64,000 nt of DNA from Pseudomonadota bacterium (GCA_018240595.1 JAFEFL010000049.1:32656-96655); one strand, 5' to 3'; shown: positions 50,340-58,651, counted from the first letter of the stretch. The notes: generated from the sequence alone by a model not told the origin. A program made the numbers and translations.

Positions 50340-50993
50340 TCAGGCCGGGGCCGTCCGCTCCAGCACCACGTGGGTGGCGAGCGGCGTCTGCACGTGCTCG
50401 CGGCGGGTAAAACCGAGCTTCGGCAGGTCGATCCCGGCGAGCAGGGCTTCCCCCGCGCCGAGGAACACCGGCGAGTAGGCGAGGTGCATCTCGTCGATCA
50501 GCCCGGCCTGCAAATACTGGCGGACTGTCGAAGCCCCGCCGCCGATCCGGACGTCGCGGCCGCCGGCCGCCTCCCTGGCGCGCTTGTAGGCCGCCTCGAT
50601 GCCGTCGGTGACGAAATGGAACGTGGTGCCGCCCTCCATCTCGATCGGCGCCCGCGGGTAGTGCGTCAGGACGAAGACCGGGCAGTGATAGGGCGGGTTG
50701 TCGCCCCACCAGCCCTTCCAGCTCTCGTCGGGCCAGTCGCCGCGCACCGGGCCGAACATGTTGCGGCCGAGAATCCACGAGCCGACATTGTCGAAGCCGC
50801 GCGCGGCGAAGGCTTCGTCGTCGCCGGTCGTGCCGCCGTCCTTGCCCATCATCGCCTGGAAGGTGCGGGTCGGGAACACCCACTGATGCAGCGCCATGCC
50901 GCCGGCGCCCATCGGGTTGTCGAGGCTCTGCCCGGGCCCGGCGCCGAAGCCGTCGAGCGATACGGAAAAACAGGCGACGCGCAGCTTCGACAT
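50340..50993 (-). CDS. Dihydrofolate reductase family / RibD C-terminal domain protein
   Basis: A predicted NADPH-dependent reductase of 217 residues from ATG 50993 (MSKLRVACFSVSLDGFGAGP). The RibD_C fold is shown by SLDGF, GSWILGRNMFGPVRG, DVRIGGGASTVRQYLQAGLI and DEMHLAYSPVFLGAGEALL. Such proteins reduce pterin- or flavin-precursor-like or unrelated substrates. The gene is divergent from an HxlR regulator across 86 bases holding repeated sites, so it is very likely the regulator's target. Confidence 0.87.
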   Translation of the reverse strand: MSKLRVACFSVSLDGFGAGPGQSLDNPMGAGGMALHQWVFPTRTFQAMMGKDGGTTGDDEAFAARGFDNVGSWILGRNMFGPVRGDWPDESWKGWWGDNPPYHCPVFVLTHYPRAPIEMEGGTTFHFVTDGIEAAYKRAREAAGGRDVRIGGGASTVRQYLQAGLIDEMHLAYSPVFLGAGEALLAGIDLPKLGFTRREHVQTPLATHVVLERTAPA

Positions 50994-51003
50994 GACACTC
51001 TCC

Positions 51004-51064
51004 AACTGCTTGCATATTGCAACTGGTTGAAGCATACCCGACTGGTTTTATATTGCAAGCGGTT
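51004..51064. promoter_or_regulatory. Repeated operator sites between the reductase and HxlR genes
   Basis: TATTGCAACTGGTT (51015-51028) and TATTGCAAGCGGTT (51051-51064) are near-identical direct copies 36 bp apart. The first overlaps a perfect dyad TTGCA-TAT-TGCAA (51010-51022). AACTGCTTGCATAT (51004-51017) and the right copy also form a wider inverted pair. The arrangement suits cooperative HxlR binding. Confidence 0.6.
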
Positions 51065-51079
51065 TGGGGGAGACGCTTC

Positions 51080-51583
51080 ATGACCGAAGGGCATCGTTCC
51101 GGCTGCCCCATCAACCTGTCGCTCGAAGTCCTCGGCGACCGCTGGAGCCTGATCGTCATTCGCGACATCATCTTCGGCAACCGCCGGCATTTCCGCGATC
51201 TGATGGCGCACTCGCAGGAGGGTATTGCCTCCAACATCCTGGCGGCGCGGCTCAAGACGCTGCTCGCGGCCGGCATCATCACCCGAGCCGACGATCCGAC
51301 GCACAAGCAGAAGGGCATCTACAGCCTGACCGAGCAGGGCATCGAGCTGCTGCCGGTGCTCGCGCAGCTCTCGAGCTGGGGCTACAAATATCTGCCGGTG
51401 TCGGAAGAACTCGGCATCCGCGCCAAGCTGCTCGCCGATGGCGGCCCGAAGTTGTGGGCCGAGTTCATGGACGAACTGCGCGAGATGCATCTCGGCGTGA
51501 AGCGCAAGCACAAGGGCCCGTCGGTGTTCGCCAAGTTGCGCGCAGCCTACGAGGCGGTGCTGGCGAAGCAGAAGAAAAAGTGA
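51080..51583 (+). CDS. HxlR family winged helix-turn-helix regulator
   Basis: A dimeric redox- or aldehyde-responsive repressor or activator, 167 residues from ATG 51080 behind GGGGGAG. The family N-terminus is complete: GCPINLSLEVLGDRWSLIVI, including the conserved Cys used for sensing in HxlR/YodB proteins. FRDLMAHSQEGIASNILAAR is the recognition region and GIYSLTEQGIELLPVL the wing. The C-terminal 60 residues extend beyond the usual 110-residue family length. Divergent target: the RibD-like reductase. Confidence 0.92.
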   Translation: MTEGHRSGCPINLSLEVLGDRWSLIVIRDIIFGNRRHFRDLMAHSQEGIASNILAARLKTLLAAGIITRADDPTHKQKGIYSLTEQGIELLPVLAQLSSWGYKYLPVSEELGIRAKLLADGGPKLWAEFMDELREMHLGVKRKHKGPSVFAKLRAAYEAVLAKQKKK

Positions 51584-51587
51584 AGCG

Positions 51588-52697
51588 TTACTTCGCTGGC
51601 CATACCCGCGTGACGTGGCCCATCTTGCGGCCGGCACGGGCCTCGGTCTTGCCGTAGAGGTGGACCGACGTGCCGGGCAAAGTCAGCCACTGCTCGAGAT
51701 CGTGCACCTCGTCGCCGATCAGGTTGGTCATCTGCACCTTGCGGCCGAGGCGCAGCGGCTTGGCCAGCGGCCAGCCGGCGACGGCGCGAATGTGCTGCTC
51801 GAACTGCGATATGCTGGCGCCGTCCAGCGTCCAGTGTCCGGAATTGTGCACGCGCGGCGCGATTTCGTTGACCATCAGCGCCTGCCTGCCCTTGACCTTG
51901 ACGACGAACATCTCGACGCCGAGCACGCCGACATAATCCAGCGCCTTGGCGATGCGCGCCGCGATCTTCTCGGCTTCCTTCGCCGTCTCGTCGGTCACCT
52001 TGGCCGGCACCGTCGAGGTCTTGAGGATGTGGTTCTGGTGATCGTTCTCGGTCACCTCGAAGCATTCGACATGGCCGTCGGCCGAGCGCGCGGCGATTAC
52101 CGACACTTCGCGCTGGAATTTGACGAAGCCTTCGAGCACGCAGGGCTTGTTCTTCAGCGAGCGCCAGGCCGCATTGGCGTCGTCGCCCGGCATGATCTTG
52201 ACCTGGCCCTTGCCGTCATAGCCCATGGTCGTGGTCTTCAGCACGGCAGGACGGCCGAGCTTCTCGAGGCCGGCGGCAAGCTGCGCCGCCGAATGCACCG
52301 GCGCGTAAGGCGCCACCGGGATCTTCAGGCTGGAGATGAAATTCTTTTCGATCAGGCGATCCTGCGTCGTCTCCAGCACCTTGGGATTCGGATGCACCGG
52401 CGTGCGCTTGCCCAGCACCTCGGCGGTGCGCGCCGGGATGTTCTCGAATTCGTAGGTGATGACATCGACGGCCGCGGCGAACTTGGCGAGCGCGGCTTCG
52501 TCTTCATAGGCCGCACAGGTGTGCGCCTTTGCCACTTCGAACGCGCCGGAATCCTTCTCCGGCGAATAGATATGGCAGTGCAGGCCGAGCCGCGCTGCCG
52601 CGAGCGCCAGCATGCGGCCGAGCTGACCGCCGCCGAGAATGCCGATGGTGGAGCCGGGCTTAAGCATGCTGGCGGGCTTCGTCCGTTGCGCTGCCAT
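51588..52697 (-). CDS. purK: 5-(carboxyamino)imidazole ribonucleotide synthase
   Basis: An ATP-grasp enzyme of purine synthesis that carboxylates AIR using bicarbonate, 369 residues. The start region GSTIGILGGGQLGRMLALAA is the N-terminal PurK motif; ATP-grasp elements are VLKTTTMGYDGKGQVKI and VEMFVVKVKGRQALMVNEIA, then RVHNSGHWTLDGASISQFEQ. ATG 52697 has a poor ribosome site; ATG 52667 is an alternative. It lies downstream of purE with a palindromic repeat filling the gap. Its stop lies 4 bases from the HxlR gene, convergent. Confidence 0.95.
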   Translation of the reverse strand: MAAQRTKPASMLKPGSTIGILGGGQLGRMLALAAARLGLHCHIYSPEKDSGAFEVAKAHTCAAYEDEAALAKFAAAVDVITYEFENIPARTAEVLGKRTPVHPNPKVLETTQDRLIEKNFISSLKIPVAPYAPVHSAAQLAAGLEKLGRPAVLKTTTMGYDGKGQVKIMPGDDANAAWRSLKNKPCVLEGFVKFQREVSVIAARSADGHVECFEVTENDHQNHILKTSTVPAKVTDETAKEAEKIAARIAKALDYVGVLGVEMFVVKVKGRQALMVNEIAPRVHNSGHWTLDGASISQFEQHIRAVAGWPLAKPLRLGRKVQMTNLIGDEVHDLEQWLTLPGTSVHLYGKTEARAGRKMGHVTRVWPAK

Positions 52698-52702
52698 ACC
52701 CG

Positions 52703-52782
52703 CCGTTCGTCCCCGCGAATGCGGGGACCCAGTTCTTAGCGAGGGTGTGGCTCTGGGTTCCCGCTTGCGCGGGAACGAACGG
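52703..52782. repeat. Double-hairpin palindromic repeat between purE and purK
   Basis: The ends CCGTTC (52703-52708) and GAACGG (52777-52782) are inverted copies. Inside, GTCCCCGC-GAAT-GCGGGGAC (52709-52728) and GTTCCCGC-TTGC-GCGGGAAC (52757-52776) form two perfect 8-bp hairpins, joined by CCCAG/CTGGG. The whole folds as a clover-like structure in RNA or cruciform DNA. It resembles dispersed rhizobial repeats. Confidence 0.75.
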
Positions 52783-52804
52783 AGTGTGACGCAATCTCAC
52801 AATC

Positions 52805-53299
52805 TCAATCCTTCGGTTTCTTCGCCACGGCCTTGGTCTGCTTGGCGCGCCAGGCGTCGAGGCGCTTGGCGACCTTGGCGTCGGACAGCGCGAGAATGGC
52901 GGCGGCGAGCAGCGCGGCGTTGATGGCGCCGGCCTTGCCGATCGCCAAAGTGCCGACCGGAATGCCACCGGGCATCTGCAGGATCGACAGCAGCGAGTCC
53001 TTGCCTTCCAGCGCATGGGTGTTCATCGGCACGCCGAGCACCGGCAAGGGCGTCATCGACGCCGCCATGCCGGGCAGGTGGGCCGCGCCGCCGGCGCCGG
53101 CAATCACCACCTTGAAGCCCTTGTCGCGCGCGGAGTGGGCGAAGTCGTAGAGCCGTTTCGGCGTGCGGTGCGCGGATACGATCAGCGCCTCGTGGCCGAT
53201 GCCGAGCGCCTCGAGCGTGTCGGTGGCATGTTTCATCGTGGCCCAGTCGGACTGACTGCCCATGATCACGGCGACCGGCTTTGCCACGTTTTTTGCCAA
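52805..53299 (-). CDS. purE: N5-carboxyaminoimidazole ribonucleotide mutase
   Basis: Moves the carboxyl group on the PurK product to give CAIR, 164 residues. I choose TTG 53299 ([17 protein letters not shown] follows), with GGGGAG 8 bases upstream; GTG 53323 has no site. Catalytic motifs are IMGSQSDW with the active Ser, [15 protein letters not shown] with the His, [12 protein letters not shown] and PVLGVPMNT. The C-terminal Lys-rich tail ([12 protein letters not shown]) is slightly long. Operon with purK. Confidence 0.95.
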   Translation of the reverse strand: MAKNVAKPVAVIMGSQSDWATMKHATDTLEALGIGHEALIVSAHRTPKRLYDFAHSARDKGFKVVIAGAGGAAHLPGMAASMTPLPVLGVPMNTHALEGKDSLLSILQMPGGIPVGTLAIGKAGAINAALLAAAILALSDAKVAKRLDAWRAKQTKAVAKKPKD

Positions 53300-53490
53300 G
53301 ATTGCGCTCCCCGGATGCGCCACCCCCGGCGCAGGAAAGCGGCGGATTATAGGTTTTGAGACCCCCGTGGCAAGGCGAAACCGGGCCTTTCCGCATCAGG
53401 GCCGGGCGGCGGAATCTCGAGCGAATCGGCTATGCCTTGAAGGTCCGGCAAGAACCGGGCGCCCGCGGGTTCGAGAAGCCTTGACCGCTC

Positions 53491-54072
53491 ATGACCAGCG
53501 ATCTGTCGCAGACCCTGCCGCGTGAATTGCTGGCCGAGGTGGCGCGCTTGCGCCGCGACCTGGCGCGCGCCGAGCAGCGCATTGCCGAGCTCGAGGCTCG
53601 AGCCGACGTCGATCCCTTGCTCGACATCCTCAACCGCCGGGGCTTCGAGCGCGAGCTGACGCGCTCGCTCGCTTATCTCAAGCGCTACGGCACCGGCGCG
53701 GCGCTGATGTTCATCGACCTCGACGGCTTCAAGCCGATCAACGACCGCTATGGCCATGCCGCCGGCGACGCCTTGCTGAAGGCCGTGGCGGCAAATCTCG
53801 TCAAGCACGTGCGCGCCTCCGACGTCGTCGCGCGGCTCGGCGGCGACGAGTTCGGTGTTCTGATGTGGAATGCCGGCGAAGCGGCGATGCTCGCCAAGGC
53901 CGCCGACCTCGAAGCGGTCATATCGCACGCTCGCGCCGATTATGCCGGCGTCGAATTGTCGGTCGGCGCCAGCGCCGGCGGCGTGGTCCTGCGCGACAGC
54001 GCGTCCGCGGCCGAGATCATCGACGAGGCCGACCGCGCCATGTATGCGCGCAAGAAGTCGAAGCGGGGCTAG
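53491..54072 (+). CDS. Soluble diguanylate cyclase (GGDEF only)
   Basis: A cytoplasmic cyclic di-GMP synthase of 193 residues. An N-terminal coiled-coil (LLAEVARLRRDLARAEQRIA, about 13-35) probably dimerises it. The domain then reads DPLLDILNRRGFE, FIDLDGFKPINDRYGHAAGD and GGDEF at 117-121, all with metal and base contacts. An RASD inhibitory site at 108-111 is present. There is no sensor domain, so activity may depend on a partner or on expression. It is divergent from purE by about 190 bases. Confidence 0.92.
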   Translation: MTSDLSQTLPRELLAEVARLRRDLARAEQRIAELEARADVDPLLDILNRRGFERELTRSLAYLKRYGTGAALMFIDLDGFKPINDRYGHAAGDALLKAVAANLVKHVRASDVVARLGGDEFGVLMWNAGEAAMLAKAADLEAVISHARADYAGVELSVGASAGGVVLRDSASAAEIIDEADRAMYARKKSKRG

Positions 54073-54077
54073 CGAGC

Positions 54078-54284
54078 CTAGGCGATGATATCCGGCGTGA
54101 GCTGATCCTCGATCTGCCGGATCTTGTCGCGCAGGACCAATTTGCGCTTCTTCAGCCGCTGCACCTGGATGAGGTCGGAACCGGGCGAACTGGCGAGCGC
54201 CTCGATCGCGGCGTCGAGGTCGCGGTGCTCCTGCTCGAGCCGAGCCAGCAAGGCGCGTAGCGCGGTCTCATCGTTGTCGTTCAT
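54078..54284 (-). CDS. DUF465 (YdcH-like) small helical protein, copy 1
   Basis: A 68-residue protein from ATG 54284 (MNDNDETALRALLARLEQEH). The DUF465 pattern LEQEHRDLDAAIEAL, then IQVQRLKKRKLVLRDKIRQI, predicts a helical hairpin. It converges with the soluble diguanylate cyclase gene after 5 bases and is divergent from a second DUF465 gene. Function unknown; relatives are small cytoplasmic helical proteins. The ribosome site is weak. Confidence 0.85.
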   Translation of the reverse strand: MNDNDETALRALLARLEQEHRDLDAAIEALASSPGSDLIQVQRLKKRKLVLRDKIRQIEDQLTPDIIA

Positions 54285-54645
54285 GGGCGCTTCGTTCTGG
54301 GTCGCGTCGGTTCGAGTCGCGCCGGTGGCGGCGGCGGACGGAATACCGGTTCCGGGTGGAACCATCCGCGGCAATATTCAGCCCGATCCGACGATAATTA
54401 TCATGTTTTCCACAGAGCCGCACTAGCGCGCCGAAAAAGCTTACCGGATCAACGGGTTTCCACGTGATTGATGGAAACTTAACTGCGGCCTATCATCGCC
54501 CTTGCCGCCGTCCTGCGTTAGACTGACAATGCAGGCACTAAAAAAGTCACACTCGCGGAGCCCAATCGAAAGGCCACAGCGCACCAAAAATCAAACGAGC
54601 TACTGAAGCTGATCGAAGAACCAAGGATTGAGGAGACATACGACG
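54285..54645. other. Gene-free divergent region between two DUF465 genes
   Basis: These 361 bases hold no supported gene. The AT-richer part (54395-54600) includes an inverted pair GTTTCCA (54456-54462) and TGGAAAC (54472-54478) with a 9-base spacer. It may serve as a shared control site. No convincing sigma-70 boxes were found. Confidence 0.5.
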
Positions 54646-54831
54646 ATGTCGCTGCAATCGCACCTTGCGGAACTCGAAAAGAAGCACAAAGCCCTCGAAG
54701 ATCAGATCCACGACTGCCAAGCTCACCCCGCGGTCGACGACCTTGAAGTGGTCGAACTCAAGCGCAAAAAATTGCTGGTCAAGGAAGCGATCGAACGCCT
54801 GAGACAGGGCGAACCGTTCAGCGTCCACTAG
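54646..54831 (+). CDS. DUF465 (YdcH-like) small helical protein, copy 2
   Basis: A 61-residue protein from ATG 54646, with TGAGGAG 9 bases upstream. The sequence SHLAELEKKHKALEDQIHDC, then VVELKRKKLLVKEAIERL, matches the family closely and is more canonical than the divergent copy. It forms a predicted two-helix hairpin. Probably well expressed, judging by its ribosome site. Function unknown. Confidence 0.9.
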   Translation: MSLQSHLAELEKKHKALEDQIHDCQAHPAVDDLEVVELKRKKLLVKEAIERLRQGEPFSVH

Positions 54832-55071
54832 CCCGGCCGATCTCGCGCCGTCCGTCTAGCTCCATCCATTGGCTTGCCGCCGAGCCTGCGAGTGCGCGGG
54901 TTCGGCGAGTATTGCACCGCAACCGGCGCCGCATTTTTTTGCCGCCGGCGCGGTTGTCTTTTGCCCGGCGATTGATTCTAGTCATGGGGCGCGACGCTGC
55001 CGGTCGGCGGCCGTCGCGTCGGGCCGGTTGACGGCCAATAAAAAACGAAAACCATGTGGGGGAGACCCAAG

Positions 55072-56085
55072 ATGCGCCCGTTCCTTGTTGCCGCGCGCCG
55101 CGCGGCGCCCGTTCTCGGCGCCTGCGCGCTGCTGCTGACAGGCCTGCTCGCCAATCCGAACGCCGGTTCGGCGGCGAACGCCTCCGACTATCCGACCCGC
55201 ACCGTCACCATCGTCGTGCCCTATCCGGCCGGCGGCGGCGTCGATGCCATGGCGCGCGTGGTGGCGCTGAAAATGTCGGAGGCGCTCAAGCAGCAGTTCG
55301 TCGTCGAGAATCGCGGCGGCGGCGGCGGCACCATCGGCACGCGTCTCGTCTCCCGCGCGGCGCCGGACGGTTACACGCTGCTGCTCGGCCATACCGGGAC
55401 GATCTCGATCAATCCGTCGATGTACGTCAATCTCGGGATGAATCCGCAAAAGGACTTCGCGCCGATCGGGCTGGTCGCGTCGATGCCGGTGGTGCTGCTG
55501 GCGAACCCGGCGTTTCCGGCGAAGACGGTTGCCGACTTCATCGCGCTCGCCAAGAAGGAACCGGGCAAGCTGAACATCGGCACTTCCGCGGTCGGCACTG
55601 GCGGCTACATGGCCGCCGAACTGTTCAAGTCGATGGCCGGTGTCGACGCCGCGATCATTCCCTACAAGGGCACCGCGCCGGTGATCAACGACCTGATCGG
55701 CGGCCACGTCGCCGTTGCCTTCGGCGTTCTGCCGCCGGCGCTCGGCAATCTGCAGGCCGGCAATCTGCGGGCCATGGCGGTCGCCAGCGAGAAGCGCTTT
55801 TCGCTGCTGCCCGACACGCCGACCTTCCAGGAAACCGGTATGCCGGGCTTTTCCGCGGTGCTGCATTACGGCCTGCTGGCGCCCGCCGGCACCCCGCAGG
55901 AGGTGATCGACAAGCTCAGCGCCGAATTGCGCAAGCTGGCCGCCGACGAGGAGGTCAAGAAGCGTATCCATCTGGAGGGCGGCGATCCGATGACCTCGAC
56001 CCCGGCGGAATACGCGGCCGACATGGCCTCCGAGGAACAGAAATGGGGCGGTCTGGTCCGCAAACTCGGCCTCAAGGTCGAGTAG
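55072..56085 (+). CDS. Bug/TctC-type periplasmic substrate-binding protein
   Basis: A periplasmic receptor for tricarboxylates or other carboxylated compounds, 337 residues from ATG 55072 with GGGGGAG upstream. A signal peptide ends near residue 40 (GACALLLTGLLANPNAGSAA). The Bug signature starts the mature part: YPTRTVTIVVPYPAGGGVDA, then FVVENRGGGGGTIGT, DGYTLLLGHTGTISINPSMY and LPPALGNLQAGNLRAMAV. No TctA/TctB membrane genes are adjacent, so it is an orphan receptor or works with a distant transporter. The predicted ligand is unknown. Confidence 0.9.
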   Translation: MRPFLVAARRAAPVLGACALLLTGLLANPNAGSAANASDYPTRTVTIVVPYPAGGGVDAMARVVALKMSEALKQQFVVENRGGGGGTIGTRLVSRAAPDGYTLLLGHTGTISINPSMYVNLGMNPQKDFAPIGLVASMPVVLLANPAFPAKTVADFIALAKKEPGKLNIGTSAVGTGGYMAAELFKSMAGVDAAIIPYKGTAPVINDLIGGHVAVAFGVLPPALGNLQAGNLRAMAVASEKRFSLLPDTPTFQETGMPGFSAVLHYGLLAPAGTPQEVIDKLSAELRKLAADEEVKKRIHLEGGDPMTSTPAEYAADMASEEQKWGGLVRKLGLKVE

Positions 56086-56204
56086 GGCGGCTCCCCAGGC
56101 CCGCAATACCGCCTGGCGCGAGGTGGGCAGGGCGGCCACGCCGCCTTGCCGCCACGATTTTTTGCAGTATGGTCGGCCTGTTTCGTTCGCGCAGGGGCGC
56201 CGTC

Positions 56205-56513
56205 ATGACCGTTCGCTCGACCACTGTTCTCGCACTCGCCGGCATCGCCGCGGTGGCGGTCGCCGCCGGTTTTGCGGCGACGCCGGCCAAGGCGCTGACC
56301 TTCGAGAATTATCAGGGCGCCAGCGGCGGCAGCGCCAATGGCTGGGTCGATCTGAACTACGACGATCCGAACAAGAAGCCGACGCGCAACAGCAACGGCA
56401 ACAAGACCTATCAAAACGGCAACACCACGCTGCAGTTCGGCCCGTCGGGCGGTTCCAGCCTTCAGGTCAACCCGAACAGCTACTTCACGCCGAACTACCT
56501 GATGGGCAAATAG
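56205..56513 (+). CDS. Small exported hypothetical protein
   Basis: A 102-residue protein from ATG 56205 (AGGGG 9 bases upstream); ATG 56169 adds 12 residues. A signal peptide covers about residues 1-28 (LALAGIAAVAVAAGFAATPA, cleavage near AKA). The mature part is polar and Asn/Gly-rich (NNxNGNKTYQNGNTT-like: KPTRNSNGNKTYQNGNTTLQ), ending FTPNYLMGK. No family recognised. Such Asn/Gly-rich secreted proteins can be surface-associated; no function is claimed. Confidence 0.7.
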   Translation: MTVRSTTVLALAGIAAVAVAAGFAATPAKALTFENYQGASGGSANGWVDLNYDDPNKKPTRNSNGNKTYQNGNTTLQFGPSGGSSLQVNPNSYFTPNYLMGK

Positions 56514-56524
56514 GCTTCGCGCCG

Positions 56525-57271
56525 CTACTTCTTCCGCGTCATGAAAGCCATGAACGCGGCTTGCGCCTCGGGCGACTTCAGCCGCGCCTTGAAGGTTTCC
56601 GCCTCTTCATCGATCCGCTTGATGATCTCGTCCGGCGCGCCGCGCATCAGCCGCCGCGACATCAGCACGCCTTGTGGCGGCAGGGCGGCGATGCGTTGCG
56701 CGGCGGCAAGCGCGGTGGCGTCGGCGTCGTTGGGATCGCACAGCGCGTTGACGATGCCGGCCTCCTTGGCTTCCGCTGCGCTCAGCGGCTGACCCATCAC
56801 CAGCAGCGCAAAGGCGCGGGCCTGTCCCATCAGGCGGGGCGCCACCAGGCTCGAGGCGGCTTCCGGCACCAGCCCGAGGCCGACGAAAGGCGTCGACAGC
56901 CTGGCGCCGGTTCCGGCGACGACGTAATCGCAATGCAGAAGCATGGTGGTGCCGACGCCGACCGCGTTGCCGTTGACCGCGGCGACCACCGGCTTGTCGC
57001 TGCGCACCAGCGTGTAGAGGAAATCCAGGATCGGCTGGCCGAGCGCGCCGCTTTGCGCCATGGCGATGAAGTCGCCGATGTCATTGCCCGCGCAGAATGC
57101 CGTCGGCGTGCCGGCCAGCATCAGGCAGCGCACCGCGTCGGACTTGCCGGCGCCGGCGATCGCTTCAGCCATGGCCGTGTACATCGGCAGCGTCAGGGCG
57201 TTCTTCTTTTCCGGCCGGTTCATCCGGATGATCCGGACCGAACCTTCGTCGCTTACGATGATCTCGGACAT
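56525..57271 (-). CDS. Enoyl-CoA hydratase/isomerase family protein
   Basis: A crotonase-fold enzyme of fatty or aromatic acid catabolism, 248 residues. The oxyanion-hole region is GTPTAFCAGNDIGDF, and PVVAAVNGNAVGVGTTMLLH the CoA-binding turn. STPFVGLGLVPEAASSLVAP places Glu in the position used by delta3-delta2-enoyl-CoA isomerases (LVPE), so isomerase activity is at least as likely as hydratase. Only one catalytic Glu is evident. It stands convergent to the exported protein and divergent from the SH3 gene. Confidence 0.9.
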   Translation of the reverse strand: MSEIIVSDEGSVRIIRMNRPEKKNALTLPMYTAMAEAIAGAGKSDAVRCLMLAGTPTAFCAGNDIGDFIAMAQSGALGQPILDFLYTLVRSDKPVVAAVNGNAVGVGTTMLLHCDYVVAGTGARLSTPFVGLGLVPEAASSLVAPRLMGQARAFALLVMGQPLSAAEAKEAGIVNALCDPNDADATALAAAQRIAALPPQGVLMSRRLMRGAPDEIIKRIDEEAETFKARLKSPEAQAAFMAFMTRKK

Positions 57272-57373
57272 GGTGCTCTCCCGGGCGTCATTCTTATCGC
57301 CTGAACGGCCATAGTTCCATCGTGATTCATGGCTTCGCTGACGCGGGGCGAGAACGCGCTATAAGTCATCCCA

Positions 57374-57892
57374 ATGAATCGGTGGATCCTGATTGTCGCT
57401 GCCGCGCTCGCCGTGCCGATTGCGCTGCAGGCCGCGCGCGCCACGGGAGGCGTCGAGGCCGGTCCCGTGACCGGCTATCCCGTGCCGCGCTTCGTCTCGG
57501 TCAAGGCGCGGCCTGCCAATGTGCGCGGCGGGCCGGGCAAAGGCTATCGCATCGTCTGGACCTTCGTGCGCCGCTCGCTGCCGGTCGAGGTCACCGCCGA
57601 ATACGGCCACTGGCGCCGCATCCGCGACTGGGACGGCAAGGTCGGCTGGATCAACGCCGCGCTGATCAGCGGCCGGCGCTTCGGCGTCGTTGCGCCCTGG
57701 TCGGGGGCGGGACTGGAGCCGCTGCGCGAGGACAATTCGGCGAAGGCGGCGGTCATCGCCTATTTGCAGCGCAAGGTCCTGGTCAAGGTCGAGAACTGCG
57801 ACGGCAAATGGTGCGAGGTCGAAGTGAAATCGCGCACCGGCTTTGTCCGGCAATCGCGGCTTTGGGGCGTCTATCCCGGCGAGCATGTATAG
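57374..57892 (+). CDS. Bacterial SH3-domain exported protein (DUF1058-like)
   Basis: A periplasmic protein of 172 residues. The signal peptide is MNRWILIVAAALAVPIALQA with cleavage near residue 23. Two SH3-like units follow: FVSVKARPANVRGGPGKGYR with WTFVRRSLPVEVTAEYGHWR, and KVLVKVENCDGKWCEVEVKS. Such domains bind peptidoglycan or proteins at the wall. A disulfide between the two Cys in NCDGKWC is possible. It is divergent from the crotonase gene. Confidence 0.87.
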   Translation: MNRWILIVAAALAVPIALQAARATGGVEAGPVTGYPVPRFVSVKARPANVRGGPGKGYRIVWTFVRRSLPVEVTAEYGHWRRIRDWDGKVGWINAALISGRRFGVVAPWSGAGLEPLREDNSAKAAVIAYLQRKVLVKVENCDGKWCEVEVKSRTGFVRQSRLWGVYPGEHV

Positions 57893-57916
57893 CTGCGCGG
57901 CGGCCGCGCGCTGCGA

Positions 57917-58651
57917 TTAGTCCGCCAGGTCGAACGCCCGCTCGACATGCCGCGCCATGCGCTTGAAGTCGTCCTCGCTCGGTCGATGGATGCCGTCGAA
58001 ATGGGTCGACAGCATGCCGGCGACGCGGCCGTCGCGGCCGATCAGGGGCGTCGATTGCACCGCGCGGAAGCCGGCATCGCGCGCGACCCCCAGCATCCCC
58101 TTCCAGTTGTCGTCGCCGTCGACGTCCTCGACGATGATGCGCTTCTGCTCGCGCAGGGCGATGCCGCAGGCGCAACTGTCGCTGGCGGAGACGCTGCGGA
58201 AGTGATCGAGGAAAGGCCGATCGAAGCCGTGATGCACGGCGATGAACAGCGCCTGGCTGCGCCGGTCGAGCAGCTGAATGTTGCCCTTGGGTGCGCCGAG
58301 TTCGGCCATCGCCAGGCGCAGGATGTCGTCGAGATGATCGCGCGCCGGCGTGACGCGGTCGTCGATCTGGATGTGAATGCAGCGCGAGCACTCGAAATAA
58401 GTGGTCAGCACGTGATCGTGCGGCGGACGAAACCGTGAACTCTGCGTCAGCACGCGGAGCTGGCCGTCGCACTTGGCGCATGGCCGGTTTGCGCCGTTAC
58501 GATCGGACGACGCCGCGCCATCCAGCGCGACGATTTTCTTTTGCTCTTCGGCGAGCAGATTGACGATGGTGCGGCGCTTTTCGCCGTCGCTCTCGGTTTC
58601 GAGCAGCTTGCGAAACCGTTCGATGTTGAAACTGATAACGGTTCGATTCAT
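57917..58651 (-). CDS. GAF-domain protein with N-terminal zinc-ribbon-like Cys pairs
   Basis: A soluble sensor-like protein of 244 residues without an output domain. Residues 1-50 are helical (FRKLLETESDGEKRRTIVNL). Cys pairs CAKC (about 58-61) and CSRC (about 88-91) suggest a zinc ribbon. The GAF domain spans about 105-235 (GAPKGNIQLLDRRSQALFIA, SDSCACGIALREQKRIIVED and FRAVQSTPLIGRDGRVAGML). The SDSCACG segment places two Cys in the ligand pocket, which may bind a cofactor or respond to redox state. Ligand unknown. Confidence 0.87.
   Translation of the reverse strand: MNRTVISFNIERFRKLLETESDGEKRRTIVNLLAEEQKKIVALDGAASSDRNGANRPCAKCDGQLRVLTQSSRFRPPHDHVLTTYFECSRCIHIQIDDRVTPARDHLDDILRLAMAELGAPKGNIQLLDRRSQALFIAVHHGFDRPFLDHFRSVSASDSCACGIALREQKRIIVEDVDGDDNWKGMLGVARDAGFRAVQSTPLIGRDGRVAGMLSTHFDGIHRPSEDDFKRMARHVERAFDLAD

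Noticed and set aside
55056..56513. Long ORF covering the Bug receptor and the following small gene in one frame
   Set aside because: The first 1.1 kb is a +1 shadow of the Bug receptor. Only the last 102 residues, with their own signal peptide and ribosome site, look real.
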